Source of the DNA: Synchiropus splendidus
Lineage: Eukaryota; Chordata; Actinopteri; Syngnathiformes; Callionymidae
Reading direction: 5' to 3'
Length of the DNA: 64,000 nucleotides
Assembly (NCBI RefSeq): GCF_027744825.2
Contig: NW_026527085.1
Span: 124,001 to 188,000 of the forward strand
The notes under the pieces were generated by a model. The model was not told the origin of the DNA and did not search any database. It saw nothing but the letters and a program-made list of their open reading frames with translations. Shown piece by piece: positions 10,905-25,006 of this stretch. Each line of letters opens with the position of its first letter. The stretch's first letter is position 1. The position numbers were made by a program, and so were the translations under genes.

Positions 10905-12220
10905 TGATGTGCACCTACTAGAAAGACCCTTTCTGCTATAGTGGGAGGTTAAAATTTCATGTTCTGAAGCTTTCCTGAAAAGTTATGGCACAATGCACAA
11001 AAACGCTTTTCAGCCTGAGATAAGGTGGGTTTCGGAACGCCAAACATAAAAGTGTTGATAACTTTGGAAAAACACTTCAGACAGCTTAGATTTGATGTGC
11101 AACTACTAGAAAGACCCTTTCTGCTATAGTGGGAGGTTAAAATTTTATGTTCTGAAGCTTCCCTGAAAAGTTATGGCACAATGCACAAAAACGCTTTTCA
11201 GCCTGAGATAAGGTGGGTTTCGGAACGCCAAACATAAAAGTGTTGATAACTTTCGAAAAACACTTCAGACAGCTTAGATTTGATGTGCACCTACTAGAAA
11301 GACCCTTTCTGCTATAGTGGGAGGTTAAAATTTCATGTTCTGAAGCTTCCCTGAAAAGTTATGGCACAATGCGTAAAAACGCTTTTCAGCCTGAGATAAG
11401 GTGGGTTTCGGAACGCCAAACATAAAAGTGTTGATAACTTTGGAAAAACACTTCAGACAGTTTAGATTTGATTTGCAACTACTAGAAAGACCCTTTCTGC
11501 TATAGTGGGAGGTTAAAATTTCATGTTCTGAAGCTTCCCTGAAAAGTTATGGCACAATGCACAAAAACGCTTTTCAGCCTGAGATAAGGTGGGTTTCGGA
11601 ACGCCAAACATAAAAGTGTTAATAACTTTGGAAAAACACTTCAGACAGTTTAGATTTGATGTGCAACTACTAGAAAGACCCTTTCTGCTATAGTGGGAGG
11701 TTAAAATTTCATGTTCTGAAGCTTCCCTGAAAAGTTATGGCACAATGCACAAAAACGCTTTTCAGCCTGAGATAAGGTGGGTTTCGGAACGCCAAACATA
11801 AAAGTGTTGATAACTTTGGAAAAACACTTCAGACAGTTTAGATTTGATGTGCAACTACTAGAAAGACCCTTTCTGCTATAGTGGGAGGTTAAAATTTCAT
11901 GTTCTGAAGCTTCCCTGAAAAGTTATGGCACAATGCACAAAAACGCTTTTCAGCCTGAGATAAGGTGGGTTTCGGAACGCCAAACATAAAAGTGTTAATA
12001 ACTTTGGAAAAACACTTCAGACAGTTTAGATTTGATGTGCAACTACTAGAAAGACCCTTTCTGCTATAGTGGGAGGTTAAAATTTCATGTTCTGAAGCTT
12101 CCCTGAAAAGTTATGGCACAATGCACAAAAACGCTTTTCAGCCTGAGATAAGGTGGGTTTCGGAACGCCAAACATAAAAGTGTTGATAACTTTCGAAAAA
12201 CACTTCAGAGAGCTTAGATT

Positions 12221-13348
12221 TGATGTGCACCTACTAGAAAGACCCTTTCTGCTATAGTGGGAGGTTAAAATTTCATGTTCTGAAGCTTCCCTGAAAAGTT
12301 ATGGCACAATGCGTAAAAACGCTTTTCAGCCTGAGATAAGGTGGGTTTCGGAACGCCAAACATAAAAGTGTTGATAACTTTGGAAAAACACTTCAGACAG
12401 TTTAGATTTGATGTGCAACTACTAGAAAGACCCTTTCTGCTATAGTGGGAGGTTAAAATTTCATGTTCTGAAGCTTTCCTGAAAAGTTATGGCACAATGC
12501 ACAAAAACGCATTTCAGCCTGAGATATGGTGGGTTTCGGAACGCCAAACATAAAAGTGTTGATAACTTTTGAAAAACACTTCAGACAGCTTAGATTTGAT
12601 GTGCAACTACTAGAAAGACCCTTTCTGCTATAGTGGGAGGTTAAAATTTCATGTTCTGAAGCTTCCCTGAAAAGTTATGGCACAATGCACAAAAACGCTT
12701 TTCAGCCTGAGATAAGGTGGGTTTCGGAACGCCAAACAAAAAAGTGTTGATAACTTTGGAAAAACACTTCAGACAGTTTAGATTTGATGTGCAACTACTA
12801 GAAAGACCCTTTCTGCTATAGTGGGAGGTTAAAATTTCATGTTCTGAAGCTTCCCTGAAAAGTTATGGCACAATGCACAAAAACGCTTTTCAGCCTGAGA
12901 TAAGGTGGGTTTCGGAACGCCAAACATAAAAGTGTTGATAACTTTGGAAAAACACTTCAGACAGTTTAGATTTGATGTGCAACTACTAGAAAGACCCTTT
13001 CTGCTATAGTGGGAGGTTAAAATTTCATGTTCTGAAGCTTCCCTGAAAAGTTATGGCACAATGCACAAAAACGCTTTTCAGCCTGAGATAAGGTGGGTTT
13101 CGGAACGCCAAACATAAAAGTGTTAATAACTTTGGAAAAACACTTCAGACAGTTTAGATTTGATGTGCAACTACTAGAAAGACCCTTTCTGCTATAGTGG
13201 GAGGTTAAAATTTCATGTTCTGAAGCTTCCCTGAAAAGTTATGGCACAATGCACAAAAACGCTTTTCAGCCTGAGATAAGGTGGGTTTCGGAACGCCAAA
13301 CATAAAAGTGTTGATAACTTTCGAAAAACACTTCAGAGAGCTTAGATT
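12221..13348. repeat. Higher-order repeat unit A-B*-C-C-D-E (1,128 bp)
   Basis: Six-monomer form whose B monomer has two linked private changes (gcattt at 12511, and gatatgg). The same marked B monomer occurs at 26801, 42405 and 44849, always offset by whole monomers. Confidence 0.8.
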
Positions 13349-14476
13349 TGATGTGCACCTACTAGAAAGACCCTTTCTGCTATAGTGGGAGGTTAAAATT
13401 TCATGTTCTGAAGCTTTCCTGAAAAGTTATGGCACAATGCACAAAAACGCTTTTCAGCCTGAGATAAGGTGGGTTTCGGAACGCCAAACATAAAAGTGTT
13501 GATAACTTTCGAAAAACACTTCAGAGAGCTTAGATTTGATGTGCACCTACTAGAAAGACCCTTTCTGCTATAGTGGGAGGTTAAAATTTCATGTTCTGAA
13601 GCTTCCCTGAAAAGTTATGGCACAATGCGTAAAAACGCTTTTCAGCCTGAGATAAGGTGGGTTTCGGAACGCCAAACATAAACGTGTTGATAACTTTGGA
13701 AAAACACTTCAGACAGCTTAGATTTGATGTGCAACTACTAGAAAGACCCTTTCTGCTATAGTGGGAGGTTAAAATTTCATGTTCTGAAGCTTCCCTGAAA
13801 AGTTATGGCACAATGCACAAAAACGCTTTTCAGCCTGAGATAAGGTGGGTTTCGGAACGCCAAACATAAAAGTGTTGATAACTTTCGAAAAACACTTCAG
13901 ACAGCTTAGATTTGATGTGCACCTACTAGAAAGACCCTTTCTGCTATAGTGGGAGGTTAAAATTTCATGTTCTGAAGCTTCCCTGAAAAGTTATGGCACA
14001 ATGCACAAAAACGCTTTTCAGCCTGAGATAAGGTGGGTTTCGGAACGCCAAACATAAAAGTGTTGATAACTTTCGAAAAACACTTCAGAGAGCTTAGATT
14101 TGATGTGCACCTACTAGAAAGACCCTTTCTGCTATAGTGGGAGGTTAAAATTTCATGTTCTGAAGCTTTCCTGAAAAGTTATGGCACAATGCACAAGAAC
14201 GCTTTTCAGCCTGAGATAAGGTGGGTTTCGGAACGCCAAAAATAAAAGTGTTGATAACTTTCGAAAAACACTTCAGTGAGCTTAGATTTGATGTGCACCT
14301 ACTAGAAAGACCCTTTCTGCTATAGTGGGAGGTTAAAATTTCATGTTCTGAAGCTTTCCTGAAAAGTTATGGCACAATGCACAAAAACGCTTTTCAGCCT
14401 GAGATAAGGTGGGTTTCGGAACGCCAAACATAAAAGTGTTGATAACTTTTGAAAAACACTTCAGACAGCTTAGATT

Positions 14477-15604
14477 TGATGTGCAACTACTAGAAAGACC
14501 CTTTCTGCTATAGTGGGAGGTTAAAATTTCATGTTCTGAAGCTTCCCTGAAAAGTTATGGCACAATGCACAAAAACGCTTTTCAGCCTGAGATAAGGTGG
14601 GTTTCGGAACGCCAAACATAAAAGTGTTGATAACTTTGGAAAAACACTTCAGACAGTTTAGATTTGATGTGCAACTACTAGAAAGACCCTTTCTGCTATA
14701 GTGGGAGGTTAAAATTTCACGTTCTGAAGCTTCCCTGAAAAGTTATGGCACAATGCACAAAAACGCTTTTCAGCCTGAGATAAGGTGGGTTTCGGAACGC
14801 CAAACATAAAAGTGTTGATAACTTTCGAAAAACACTTCAGAGAGCTTAGATTTGATGTGCACCTACTAGAAAGACCCTTTCTGCTATAGTGGGAGGTTAA
14901 AATTTCATGTTCTGAAGCTTCCCTGAAAAGTTATGGCACAATGCGTAAAAACGCTTTTCAGCCTGAGATAAGGTGGGTTTCGGAACGCCAAACATAAAAG
15001 TGTTGATAACTTTGGAAAAACACTTCAGACAGTTTAGATTTGATGAGCAACTACTAGAAAGACCCTTTCTGCTATAGTGGGAGGTTAAAATTTCATGTTC
15101 TGAAGCTTTCCTGAAAAGTTATGGCACAATGCACAAAAACGCTTTTCAGCCTGAGATAAGGTGGGTTTCGGAACGCCAAACATAAAAGTGTTGATAACTT
15201 TTGAAAAACACTTCAGACAGCTTAGATTTGATGTGCAACTACTAGAAAGACCCTTTCTGCTATAGTGGGAGGTTAAAATTTCATGTTCTGAAGCTTCCCT
15301 GAAAAGTTATGGCACAATGCACAAAAACGCTTTTCAGCCTGAGATAAGGTGGGTTTCGGAACGCCAAACATAAAAGTGTTGATAACTTTGGAAAAACACT
15401 TCAGACAGTTTAGATTTGATGTGCAACTACTAGAAAGACCCTTTCTGCTATAGTGGGAGGTTAAAATTTCATGTTCTGAAGCTTCCCTGAAAAGTTATGG
15501 CACAATGCACAAAAACGCTTTTCAGCCTGAGATAAGGTGGGTTTCGGAACGCCAAACATAAAAGTGTTGATAACTTTGGAAAAACACTTCAGACAGTTTA
15601 GATT
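14477..15604. repeat. Left member of a nine-monomer (1,692-bp) internal repeat
   Basis: Monomers C, E, A, B, C, C include two rare markers: tttcacgtt (C at 14720) and gatgagc (A at 15046). Both recur exactly 1,692 bp downstream. The last monomers before the second member (15605-16168) include the gtgtgt/aatactt marked monomer, which is not repeated there. Confidence 0.75.
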
Positions 15605-16168
15605 TGATGTGCAACTACTAGAAAGACCCTTTCTGCTATAGTGGGAGGTTAAAATTTCATGTTCTGAAGCTTCCCTGAAAAGTTATGGCACAATGCACAA
15701 AAACGCTTTTCAGCCTGAGATAAGGTGTGTTTCGGAACGCCAAACATAAAAGTGTTGATAACTTTGGAAAAATACTTCAGACAGTTTAGATTTGATGTGC
15801 AACTACTAGAAAGACCCTTTCTGCTATAGTGGGAGGTTAAAATTTCATGTTCTGAAGCTTCCCTGAAAAGTTATGGCACAATGCACAAAAACGCTTTTCA
15901 GCCTGAGATAAGGTGGGTTTCGGAACGCCAAACATAAAAGTGTTGATAACTTTGGAAAAACACTTCAGACAGTTTAGATTTGATGTGCAACTACTAGAAA
16001 GACCCTTTCTGCTATAGTGGGAGGTTAAAATTTCATGTTCTGAAGCTTCCCTGAAAAGTTATGGCACAATGCACAAAAACGCTTTTCAGCCTGAGATAAG
16101 GTGGGTTTCGGAACGCCAAACATAAAAGTGTTGATAACTTTTGAAAAACACTTCAGACAGCTTAGATT

Positions 16169-17296
16169 TGATGTGCAACTACTAGAAAGACCCTTTCTGC
16201 TATAGTGGGAGGTTAAAATTTCATGTTCTGAAGCTTCCCTGAAAAGTTATGGCACAATGCACAAAAACGCTTTTCAGCCTGAGATAAGGTGGGTTTCGGA
16301 ACGCCAAACATAAAAGTGTTGATAACTTTGGAAAAACACTTCAGACAGTTTAGATTTGATGTGCAACTACTAGAAAGACCCTTTCTGCTATAGTGGGAGG
16401 TTAAAATTTCACGTTCTGAAGCTTCCCTGAAAAGTTATGGCACAATGCACAAAAACGCTTTTCAGCCTGAGATAAGGTGGGTTTCGGAACGCCAAACATA
16501 AAAGTGTTGATAACTTTCGAAAAACACTTCAGAGAGCTTAGATTTGATGTGCACCTACTAGAAAGACCCTTTCTGCTATAGTGGGAGGTTAAAATTTCAT
16601 GTTCTGAAGCTTCCCTGAAAAGTTATGGCACAATGCGTAAAAACGCTTTTCAGCCTGAGATAAGGTGGGTTTCGGAACGCCAAACATAAAAGTGTTGATA
16701 ACTTTGGAAAAACACTTCAGACAGTTTAGATTTGATGAGCAACTACTAGAAAGACCCTTTCTGCTATAGTGGGAGGTTAAAATTTCATGTTCTGAAGCTT
16801 TCCTGAAAAGTTATGGCACAATGCACAAAAACGCTTTTCAGCCTGAGATAAGGTGGGTTTCGGAACGCCAAACATAAAAGTGTTGATAACTTTTGAAAAA
16901 CACTTCAGACAGCTTAGATTTGATGTGCAACTACTAGAAAGACCCTTTCTGCTATAGTGGGAGGTTAAAATTTCATGTTCTGAAGCTTCCCTGAAAAGTT
17001 ATGGCACAATGCACAAAAACGCTTTTCAGCCTGAGATAAGGTGGGTTTCGGAACGCCAAACATAAAAGTGTTGATAACTTTGGAAAAACACTTCAGACAG
17101 TTTAGATTTGATGTGCAACTACTAGAAAGACCCTTTCTGCTATAGTGGGAGGTTAAAATTTCATGTTCTGAAGCTTCCCTGAAAAGTTATGGCACAATGC
17201 ACAAAAACGCTTTTCAGCCTGAGATAAGGTGGGTTTCGGAACGCCAAACATAAAAGTGTTGATAACTTTGGAAAAACACTTCAGACAATTTAGATT
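16169..17296. repeat. Right member of the nine-monomer internal repeat
   Basis: Counterpart of 14477-15604, with cacgtt at 16412 and gatgagc at 16738, both at +1,692 bp. A third gatgagc at 28772 lies in macro-copy 2, which appears to have only one member. Confidence 0.75.
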
Positions 17297-18614
17297 TGAT
17301 GTGCAACTACTAGAAAGACCCTTTCTGCTATAGTGGGAGGTTAAAATTTCATGTTCTGAAGCTTCCCTGAAAAGTTATGGCACAATGCACAAAAACGCTT
17401 TTCAGCCTGAGATAAGGTGGGTTTCGGAACGCCAAACATAAAAGTGTTGATAACTTTCGAAAAACACTTCAGAGAGCTTAGATTTGATGTGCACCTACTA
17501 GAAAGACCCTTTCTGCTATAGTGGGAGGTTAAAATTTCATGTTCTGAAGCTTCCCTGAAAAGTTATGGCACAATGCGTAAAAACGCTTTTCAGCCTGAGA
17601 TAAGGTGGGTTTCGGAACGCCAAACATAAAAGTGTTGATAACTTTGGAAAAACACTTCAGACAGTTTAGATTTGATGTGCAACTACTAGAAAGACCCTTT
17701 CTGCTATAGTGGGAGGTTAAAATTTCATGTTCTGAAGCTTTCCTGAAAAGTTATGGCACAATGCACAAAAACGCTTTTCAGCCTGAGATAAGGTGGGTTT
17801 CGGAACGCCAAACATAAAAGTGTTGATAACTTTGGAAAAACACTTCAGACAGTTTAGATTTGATGTGCAACTACTAGAAAGACCCTTTCTGCTATAGTGG
17901 GAGGTTAAAATTTCATGTTCTGAAGCTTTCCTGAAAAGTTATGGCACAATGCACAAAAACGCTTTTCAGCCTGAGATAAGGTGGGTTTCGGAACGCCAAA
18001 CATAAAAGTGTTGATAACTTTTGAAAAACACTTCAGACAGCTTAGATTTGATGTGCAACTACTAGAAAGACCCTTTCTGCTATAGTGGGAGGTTAAAATT
18101 TCATGTTCTGAAGCTTCCCTGAAAAGTTATGGCACAATGCACAAAAACGCTTTTCAGCCTGAGATAAGGTGGGTTTCGGAACGCCAAACATAAAAGTGTT
18201 GATAACTTTGGAAAAACACTTCAGACAGTTTAGATTTGATGTGCAACTACTAGAAAGACCCTTTCTGCTATAGTGGGAGGTTAAAATTTCATGTTCTGAA
18301 GCTTCCCTGAAAAGTTATGGCACAATGCGTAAAAACGCTTTTCAGCCTCTGAGATAAGGTGGGTTTCGGAACGCCAAACATAAAAGTGTTAATAACTTTG
18401 GAAAAACACTTCAGACAGTTTAGATTTGATGTGCAACTACTAGAAAGACCCTTTCTGCTATAGTGGGAGGTTAAAATTTCATGTTCTGAAGCTTCCCTGA
18501 AAAGTTATGGCACAATGCACAAAAACGCTTTTCAGCCTGAGATAAGGTGGGTTTCGGAACGCCAAACATAAAAGTGTTGATAACTTTCGAAAAACACTTC
18601 AGACAGCTTAGATT
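17297..18614. repeat. Seven-monomer block with mixed types, copy 1 of 3
   Basis: Order E, A, (69T with 162G), B, C, (GT with 153A), H. The two mixed monomers make this order distinctive. It recurs at 29331-30646 and 53022-54337. This copy alone has the 2-bp insertion at 18.35 kb. Confidence 0.75.
18349..18350. other. 2-bp insertion (CT) breaking the 188-bp phase
   Basis: Reads gcctctgag instead of gcctgag, a tandem CT duplication in the monomer starting at 18237. All monomer starts to the right shift by 2. Its two block counterparts (near 30381 and 54070) lack it, so it is private to this copy. Confidence 0.9.
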
Positions 18615-18802
18615 TGATTTGCACCTACTAGAAAGACCCTTTCTGCTATAGTGGGAGGTTAAAATTTCATGTTCTGAAGCTTCCCTGAAAAGTTATGGCA
18701 CAATGCACAAAAACGCTTTTCAGCCTGAGATAAGGTGGGTTTCGGAACGCCAAACATAAAAGTGTTGATAACTTTCGAAAAACACTTCAGAGAGCTTAGA
18801 TT

Positions 18803-19742
18803 TGATGTGCACCTACTAGAAAGACCCTTTCTGCTATAGTGGGAGGTTAAAATTTCATGTTCTGAAGCTTCCCTGAAAAGTTATGGCACAATGCGTAAAA
18901 ACGCTTTTCAGCCTGAGATAAGGTGGGTTTCGGAACGCCAAACATAAAAGTGTTGATAACTTTGGAAAAACACTTCAGACAGTTTAGATTTGATGTGCAA
19001 CTACTAGAAAGACCCTTTCTGCTATAGTGGGAGGTTAAAATTTCATGTTCTGAAGCTTTCCTGAAAAGTTATGGCACAATGCACAAAAACGCTTTTCAGC
19101 CTGAGATAAGGTGGGTTTCGGAACGCCAAACATAAAAGTGTTGATAACTTTTGAAAAACACTTCAGACAGCTTAGATTTGATGTGCAACTACTAGAAAGA
19201 CCCTTTCTGCTATAGTGGGAGGTTAAAATTTCGTGTTCTGAAGCTTCCCTGAAAAGTTATGGCACAATGCACAAAAACGCTTTTCAGCCTGAGATAAGGT
19301 GGGTTTCGGAACGCCAAACATAAAAGTGTTGATAACTTTGGAAAAACACTTCAGACAGTTTAGATTTGATGTGCAACTACTAGAAAGACCCTTTCTGCTA
19401 TAGTGGGAGGTTAAAATTTCATGTTCTGAAGCTTCCCTGAAAAGTTATGGCACAATGCACAAAAACGCTTTTCAGCCTGAGATAAGGTGGGTTTCGGAAC
19501 GCCAAACATAAAAGTGTTAATAACTTTGGAAAAACACTTCAGACAGTTTAGATTTGATGTGCAACTACTAGAAAGACCCTTTCTGCTATAGTGGGAGGTT
19601 AAAATTTCATGTTCTGAAGCTTCCCTGAAAAGTTATGGCACAATGCACAAAAACGCTTTTCAGCCTGAGATAAGGTGGGTTTCGGAACGCCAAACATAAA
19701 AGTGTTGATAACTTTCGAAAAACACTTCAGAGAGCTTAGATT
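18803..19742. repeat. Higher-order repeat unit A-B-C-D-E (940 bp)
   Basis: Types A, B, C, D, E in order; counterpart of 4325-5264 in macro-copy 2, offset 14,478 bp (77 monomers + 2 bp). A private change tcgtgttc lies near 19233 in the C monomer. Confidence 0.85.
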
Positions 19743-20682
19743 TGATGTGCACCTACTAGAAAGACCCTTTCTGCTATAGTGGGAGGTTAAAATTTCATGT
19801 TCTGAAGCTTCCCTGAAAAGTTATGGCACAATGCGTAAAAACGCTTTTCAGCCTGAGATAAGGTGGGTTTCGGAACGCCAAACATAAAAGTGTTGATAAC
19901 TTTGGAAAAACACTTCAGACAGTTTAGATTTGATGTGCAACTACTAGAAAGACCCTTTCTGCTATAGTGGGAGGTTAAAATTTCATGTTCTGAAGCTTTC
20001 CTGAAAAGTTATGGCACAATGCACAAAAACGCTTTTCAGCCTGAGATAAGGTGGGTTTCGGAACGCCAAACATAAAAGTGTTGATAACTTTTGAAAAACA
20101 CTTCAGACAGCTTAGATTTGATGTGCAACTACTAGAAAGACCCTTTCTGCTATAGTGGGAGGTTAAAATTTCATGTTCTGAAGCTTCCCTGAAAAGTTAT
20201 GGCACAATGCACAAAAACGCTTTTCAGCCTGAGATAAGGTGGGTTTCGGAACGCCAAACATAAAAGTGTTGATAACTTTGGAAAAACACTTCAGACAGTT
20301 TAGATTTGATGTGCAACTACTAGAAAGACCCTTTCTGCTATAGTGGGAGGTTAAAATTTCATGTTCTGAAGCTTCCCTGAAAAGTTATGGCACAATGCAC
20401 AAAAACGCTTTTCAGCCTGAGATAAGGTGGGTTTCGGAACGCCAAACATAAAAGTGTTAATAACTTTGGAAAAACACTTCAGACAGTTTAGATTTGATGT
20501 GCAACTACTAGAAAGACCCTTTCTGCTATAGTGGGAGGTTAAAATTTCATGTTCTGAAGCTTCCCTGAAAAGTTATGGCACAATGCACAAAAACGCTTTT
20601 CAGCCTGAGATAAGGTGGGTTTCGGAACGCCAAACATAAAAGTGTTGATAACTTTCGAAAAACACTTCTGAGAGCTTAGATT
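19743..20682. repeat. Higher-order repeat unit A-B-C-D-E (940 bp), second tandem copy
   Basis: Repeats the order of 18803-19742. It carries ttctgagag at 20669, exactly 14,478 bp from the same private base at 6191, confirming correspondence with 5265-6204. Confidence 0.85.
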
Positions 20683-23600
20683 TGATGTGCACCTACTAGA
20701 AAGACACTTTCTGCTATAGTGGGAGGTTAAAATTTCATGTTCTGAAGCTTTCCTGAAAAGTTATGGCACAATGCACAAAAACGCTTTTCAGCCTGAGATA
20801 AGGTGGGTTTCGGAACGCCAAACATAAAAGTGTTGATAACTTTTGAAAAACACTTCAAACAGCTTAGATTTGATGTGCAACTACTAGAAAGACCCTTTCT
20901 GCTATAGTGGGAGGTTAAAATTTCATGTTCTGAAGCTTCCCTGAAAAGTTATGGCACAATGCACAAAAACGCTTTTCAGCCTGAGATAAGGTGGGTTTCG
21001 GAACGCCAAACATAAAAGTGTTGATAACTTTTGAAAAACACTTCAGACAGCTTAGATTTGAGGTGCAACTACTAGAAAGACCCTTTCTGCTATAGTGGGA
21101 GGTTAAAATTTCATGTTCTGAAGCTTCCCTGAAAAGTTATGGCACAATGCACAAAAACGCTTTTCAGCCTGAGATAAGGTGGGTTTCGGAACGCCAAACA
21201 TAAAAGTGTTGATAACTTTGGAAAAACACTTCAGACAGTTTAGATTTGATGTGCAACTACTAGAAAGACCCTTTCTGCTATAGTGGGAGGTTAAAATTTC
21301 ATGTTCTGAAGCTTCCCTGAAAAGTTATGGCACAATGCACAAAAACGCTTTTCAACCTGAGATAAGGTGGGTTTCGGAACGCCAAACATAAAAGTGTTGA
21401 TAACTTTCGAAAAACACTTCAGAGAGCTTAGATTTGATGTGCACCTACTAGAAAGACCCTTTCTGCTATAGTGGGAGGTTAAAATTTCATGTTCTGAAGC
21501 TTCCCTGAAAAGTTATGGCACAATGCGTAAAAACGCTTTTCAGCCTGAGATAAGGTGGGTTTCGGAACGCCAAACATAAAAGTGTTGATAACTTTGGAAA
21601 AACACCTCAGACAGCTTAGATTTGATGTGCAACTACTAGAAAGACCCTTTCTGCTATAGTGGGAGGTTAAAATTTCATGTTCTGAAGCTTCCCTGAAAAG
21701 TTATGGCACAATGCACAAAAACGCTTTTCAGCCTGAGATAAGGTGGGTTTCGGAACGCCAAACATAAAAGTGTTCATAACTTTGGAAAAACACTTCAGAC
21801 AGTTTAGATTTGATGTGCAACTACTAGAAAGACCCTTTCTGCTATAGTGGGAGGTTAAAATTTCATGTTCTGAAGCTTCCCTGAAAAGTTATGGCACAAT
21901 GCGTAAAAACGCTTTTCAGCCTGAGATAAGGTGGGTTTCGGAACGCCAAACATAAAAGTGTTGATAACTTTGGAAAAACACTTCAGACAGTTTAGATTTG
22001 ATGTGCAACTACTAGAAAGACCCTTTCTGCTATAGTGGGAGGTTAAAATTTCATGTTCTGAAGCTTTCCTGAAAAGTTATGGCACAATGCACAAAAACGC
22101 TTTTCAGCCTGAGATAAGGTGGGTTTCGGAACGCCAAACATAAAAGTGTTGATAACTTTCGAAAAACACTTCAGAGAGCTTAGATTTGATGTGCACCTAC
22201 TAGAAAGACCCTTTCTGCTATAGTGGGAGGTTAAAATTTCATGTTCTGAAGCTTCCCTGAAAAGTTATGGCACAATGCGTAAAAACGCTTTTCAGCCTGA
22301 GATAAGGTGGGTTTCGGAACGCCAAACATAAAAGTGTTGATAACTTTGGAAAAACACTTCAGACAGCTTAGATTTGATGTGCAACTACTAGAAAGACCCT
22401 TTCTGCTATAGTGGGAGGTTAAAATTTCATGTTCTGAAGCTTCCCTGAAAAGTTATGGCACAATGCACAAAAACGCTTTTCAGCCTGAGATAAGGTGGGT
22501 TTCGGAACGCCAAACATAAAAGTGTTGATAACTTTCGAAAAACAGTTCAGACAGCTTAGATTTGATGTGCACCTACTAGAAAGACCCTTTCTGCTATAGT
22601 GGGAGGTTAAAATTTCATGTTCTGAAGCTTCCCTGAAAAGTTATGGCACAATGCGTAAAAACGCTTTTCAGCCTGAGATAAGGTGGGTTTCGGAACGCCA
22701 AACATAAAAGTGTTGATAACTTTGGAAAAACACTTCAGACAGTTTAGATTTGATGTGCAACTACTAGAAAGACCCTTTCTGCTATAGTGGGAGGTTAAAA
22801 TTTCATGTTCTGAAGCTTCCCTGAAAAGTTATGGCACAATGCACAAAAACGCTTTTCAGCCTGAGATAAGGTGGGTTTCGGAACGCCAAACATAAAAGTG
22901 TTAATAACTTTGGAAAAACACTTCAGACAGTTTAGATTTGATGTGCAACTACTAGAAAGACCCTTTCTGCTATAGTGGGAGGTTAAAATTTCATGTTCTG
23001 AAGCTTCCCTGAAAAGTTATGGCACAATGCACAAAAACGCTTTTCAGCCTGAGATAAGGTGGGTTTCGGAACGCCAAACATAAAAGTGTTGATAACTTTC
23101 GAAAAACACTTCAGAGAGCTTAGATTTGATGTGCACCTACTAGAAAGACCCTTTCTGCTATAGTGGGAGGTTAAAATTTCATTTTCTGAAGCTTCCCTGA
23201 AAAGTTATGGCACAATGCGTAAAAACGCTTTTCAGCCTGAGATAAGGTGGGTTTCGGAACGCCAAACATAAAAGTGTTGATAACTTTGGAAAAACACTTC
23301 AGACAGTTTAGATTTGATGTGCAACTACTAGAAATACCCTTTCTGCTATAGTGGGAGGTTAAAATTTCATGTTCTGAAGCTTTCCTGAAAAGTTATGGCA
23401 CAATGCACAAAAACGCTTTTCAGCCTGAGATAAGGTGGGTTTCGGAACGCCAAACATAAAAGTGTTGATAACTTTTGAAAAACACTTCAGACAGCTTAGA
23501 TTTGATGTGCAACTACTAGAAAGACCCTTTCTGCTATAGTGGGAGGTTAAAATTTCATGTTCTGAAGCTTCCCTGAAAAGTTATGGCACAATGCACAAAA

Positions 23601-23878
23601 ACGCTTTTCAGCCTGAGATAAGGTGGGTTTCGGAACGCCAAACATAAAAGTGTTGATAACTTTGGAAAAACACTTCAGACAGTTTAGATTTGATGTGCAA
23701 CTACTAGAAAGACCCTTTCTGCTATAGTGGGAGGTTAAAATTTCATGTTCTGAAGCTTCCCTGAAAAGTTATGGCACAATGCACAAAAACGCTTTTCAGC
23801 CTGAGATAAGGTGGGTTTCGGAACGCCAAACATAAAAGTGTTGATAACTTTCGAAAAACACTTCAGAGAGCTTAGATT

Positions 23879-25006
23879 TGATGTGCACCTACTAGAAAGA
23901 CCCTTTCTGCTATAGTGGGAGGTTAAAATTTCATGTTCTGAAGCTTCCCTGAAAAGTTATGGCACAATGCGTAAAAACGCTTTTCAGCCTGAGATAAGGT
24001 GGGTTTCGGAACGCCAAACATAAAAGTGTTGATAACTTTGGAAAAACACTTCAGACAGTTTAGATTTGATGTGCAACTACTAGAAAGACCCTTTCTGCTA
24101 TAGTGGGAGGTTAAAATTTCATGTTCTGAAGCTTTCCTGAAAAGTTATGGCACAATGCACAAAAACGCTTTTCAGCCTGAGATAAGGTGGGTTTCGGAAC
24201 GCCAAACATAAAAGTGTTGATAACTTTTGAAAAACACTTCAGACAGCTTAGATTTGATGTGCAACTACTAGAAAGACCCTTTCTGCTATAGTGGGAGGTT
24301 AAAATTTCATGTTCTGAAGCTTCCCTGAAAAGTTATGGCACAATGCACAAAAACGCTTTTCAGCCTGAGATAAGGTGGGTTTCGGAACGCCAAACATAAA
24401 AGTGTTGATAACTTTGGAAAAACACTTCAGACAGTTTAGATTTGATGTGCAACTACTAGAAAGACCCTTTCTGCTATAGTGGGAGGTTAAAATTTCATGT
24501 TCTGAAGCTTCCCTGAAAAGTTATGGCACAATGCACAAAAACGCTTTTCAGCCTGAGATAAGGTGGGTTTCGGAACGCCAAACATAAAAGTGTTGATAAC
24601 TTTGGAAAAACACTTCAGACAGTTTAGATTTGATGTGCAACTACTAGAAAGACCCTTTCTGCTATAGTGGGAGGTTAAAATTTCATGTTCTGAAGCTTCC
24701 CTGAAAAGTTATGGCACAATGCACAAAAACGCTTTTCAGCCTGAGATAAGGTGGGTTTCGGAACGCCAAACATAAAAGTGTTAATAACTTTGGAAAAACA
24801 CTTCAGACAGTTTAGATTTGATGTGCAACTACTAGAAAGACCCTTTCTACTATAGTGGGAGGTTAAAATTTCATGTTCTGAAGCTTCCCTGAAAAGTTAT
24901 GGCACAATGCACAAAAACGCTTTTCAGCCTGAGATAAGGTGGGTTTCGGAACGCCAAACATAAAAGTGTTGATAACTTTCGAAAAACACTTCAGAGAGCT
25001 TAGATT
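23879..25006. repeat. Higher-order repeat unit A-B-C-C-D-E (1,128 bp)
   Basis: Six-monomer form, counterpart of 9777-10904 at an offset of 14,102 bp (75 monomers + 2 bp). One private change is ctttctacta near 24849. Confidence 0.8.

Larger units (their letters stand above)
4325..18802. repeat. Macro-copy 1 of a multi-kilobase tandem segmental repeat
   Basis: These 77 monomers (14,478 bp with the 2-bp insertion) correspond in order to the 64 monomers at 18803-30834. Collinear blocks are 4325-6392 with 18803-20870; 8085-11656 with 22187-25758; 11845-13724 with 26135-28014; and 16733-18802 with 28767-30834. Shared private bases anchor them: 6191/20669, 6380/20858, 9233/23335, 11146/25248, 12511/26801, 14197/28299, 16738/28772 and 18619/30651. 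The stretch 6393-8084 does not match its counterpart. This copy contains an internal nine-monomer repeat (14.5-17.3 kb) that copy 2 lacks. Confidence 0.75.
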
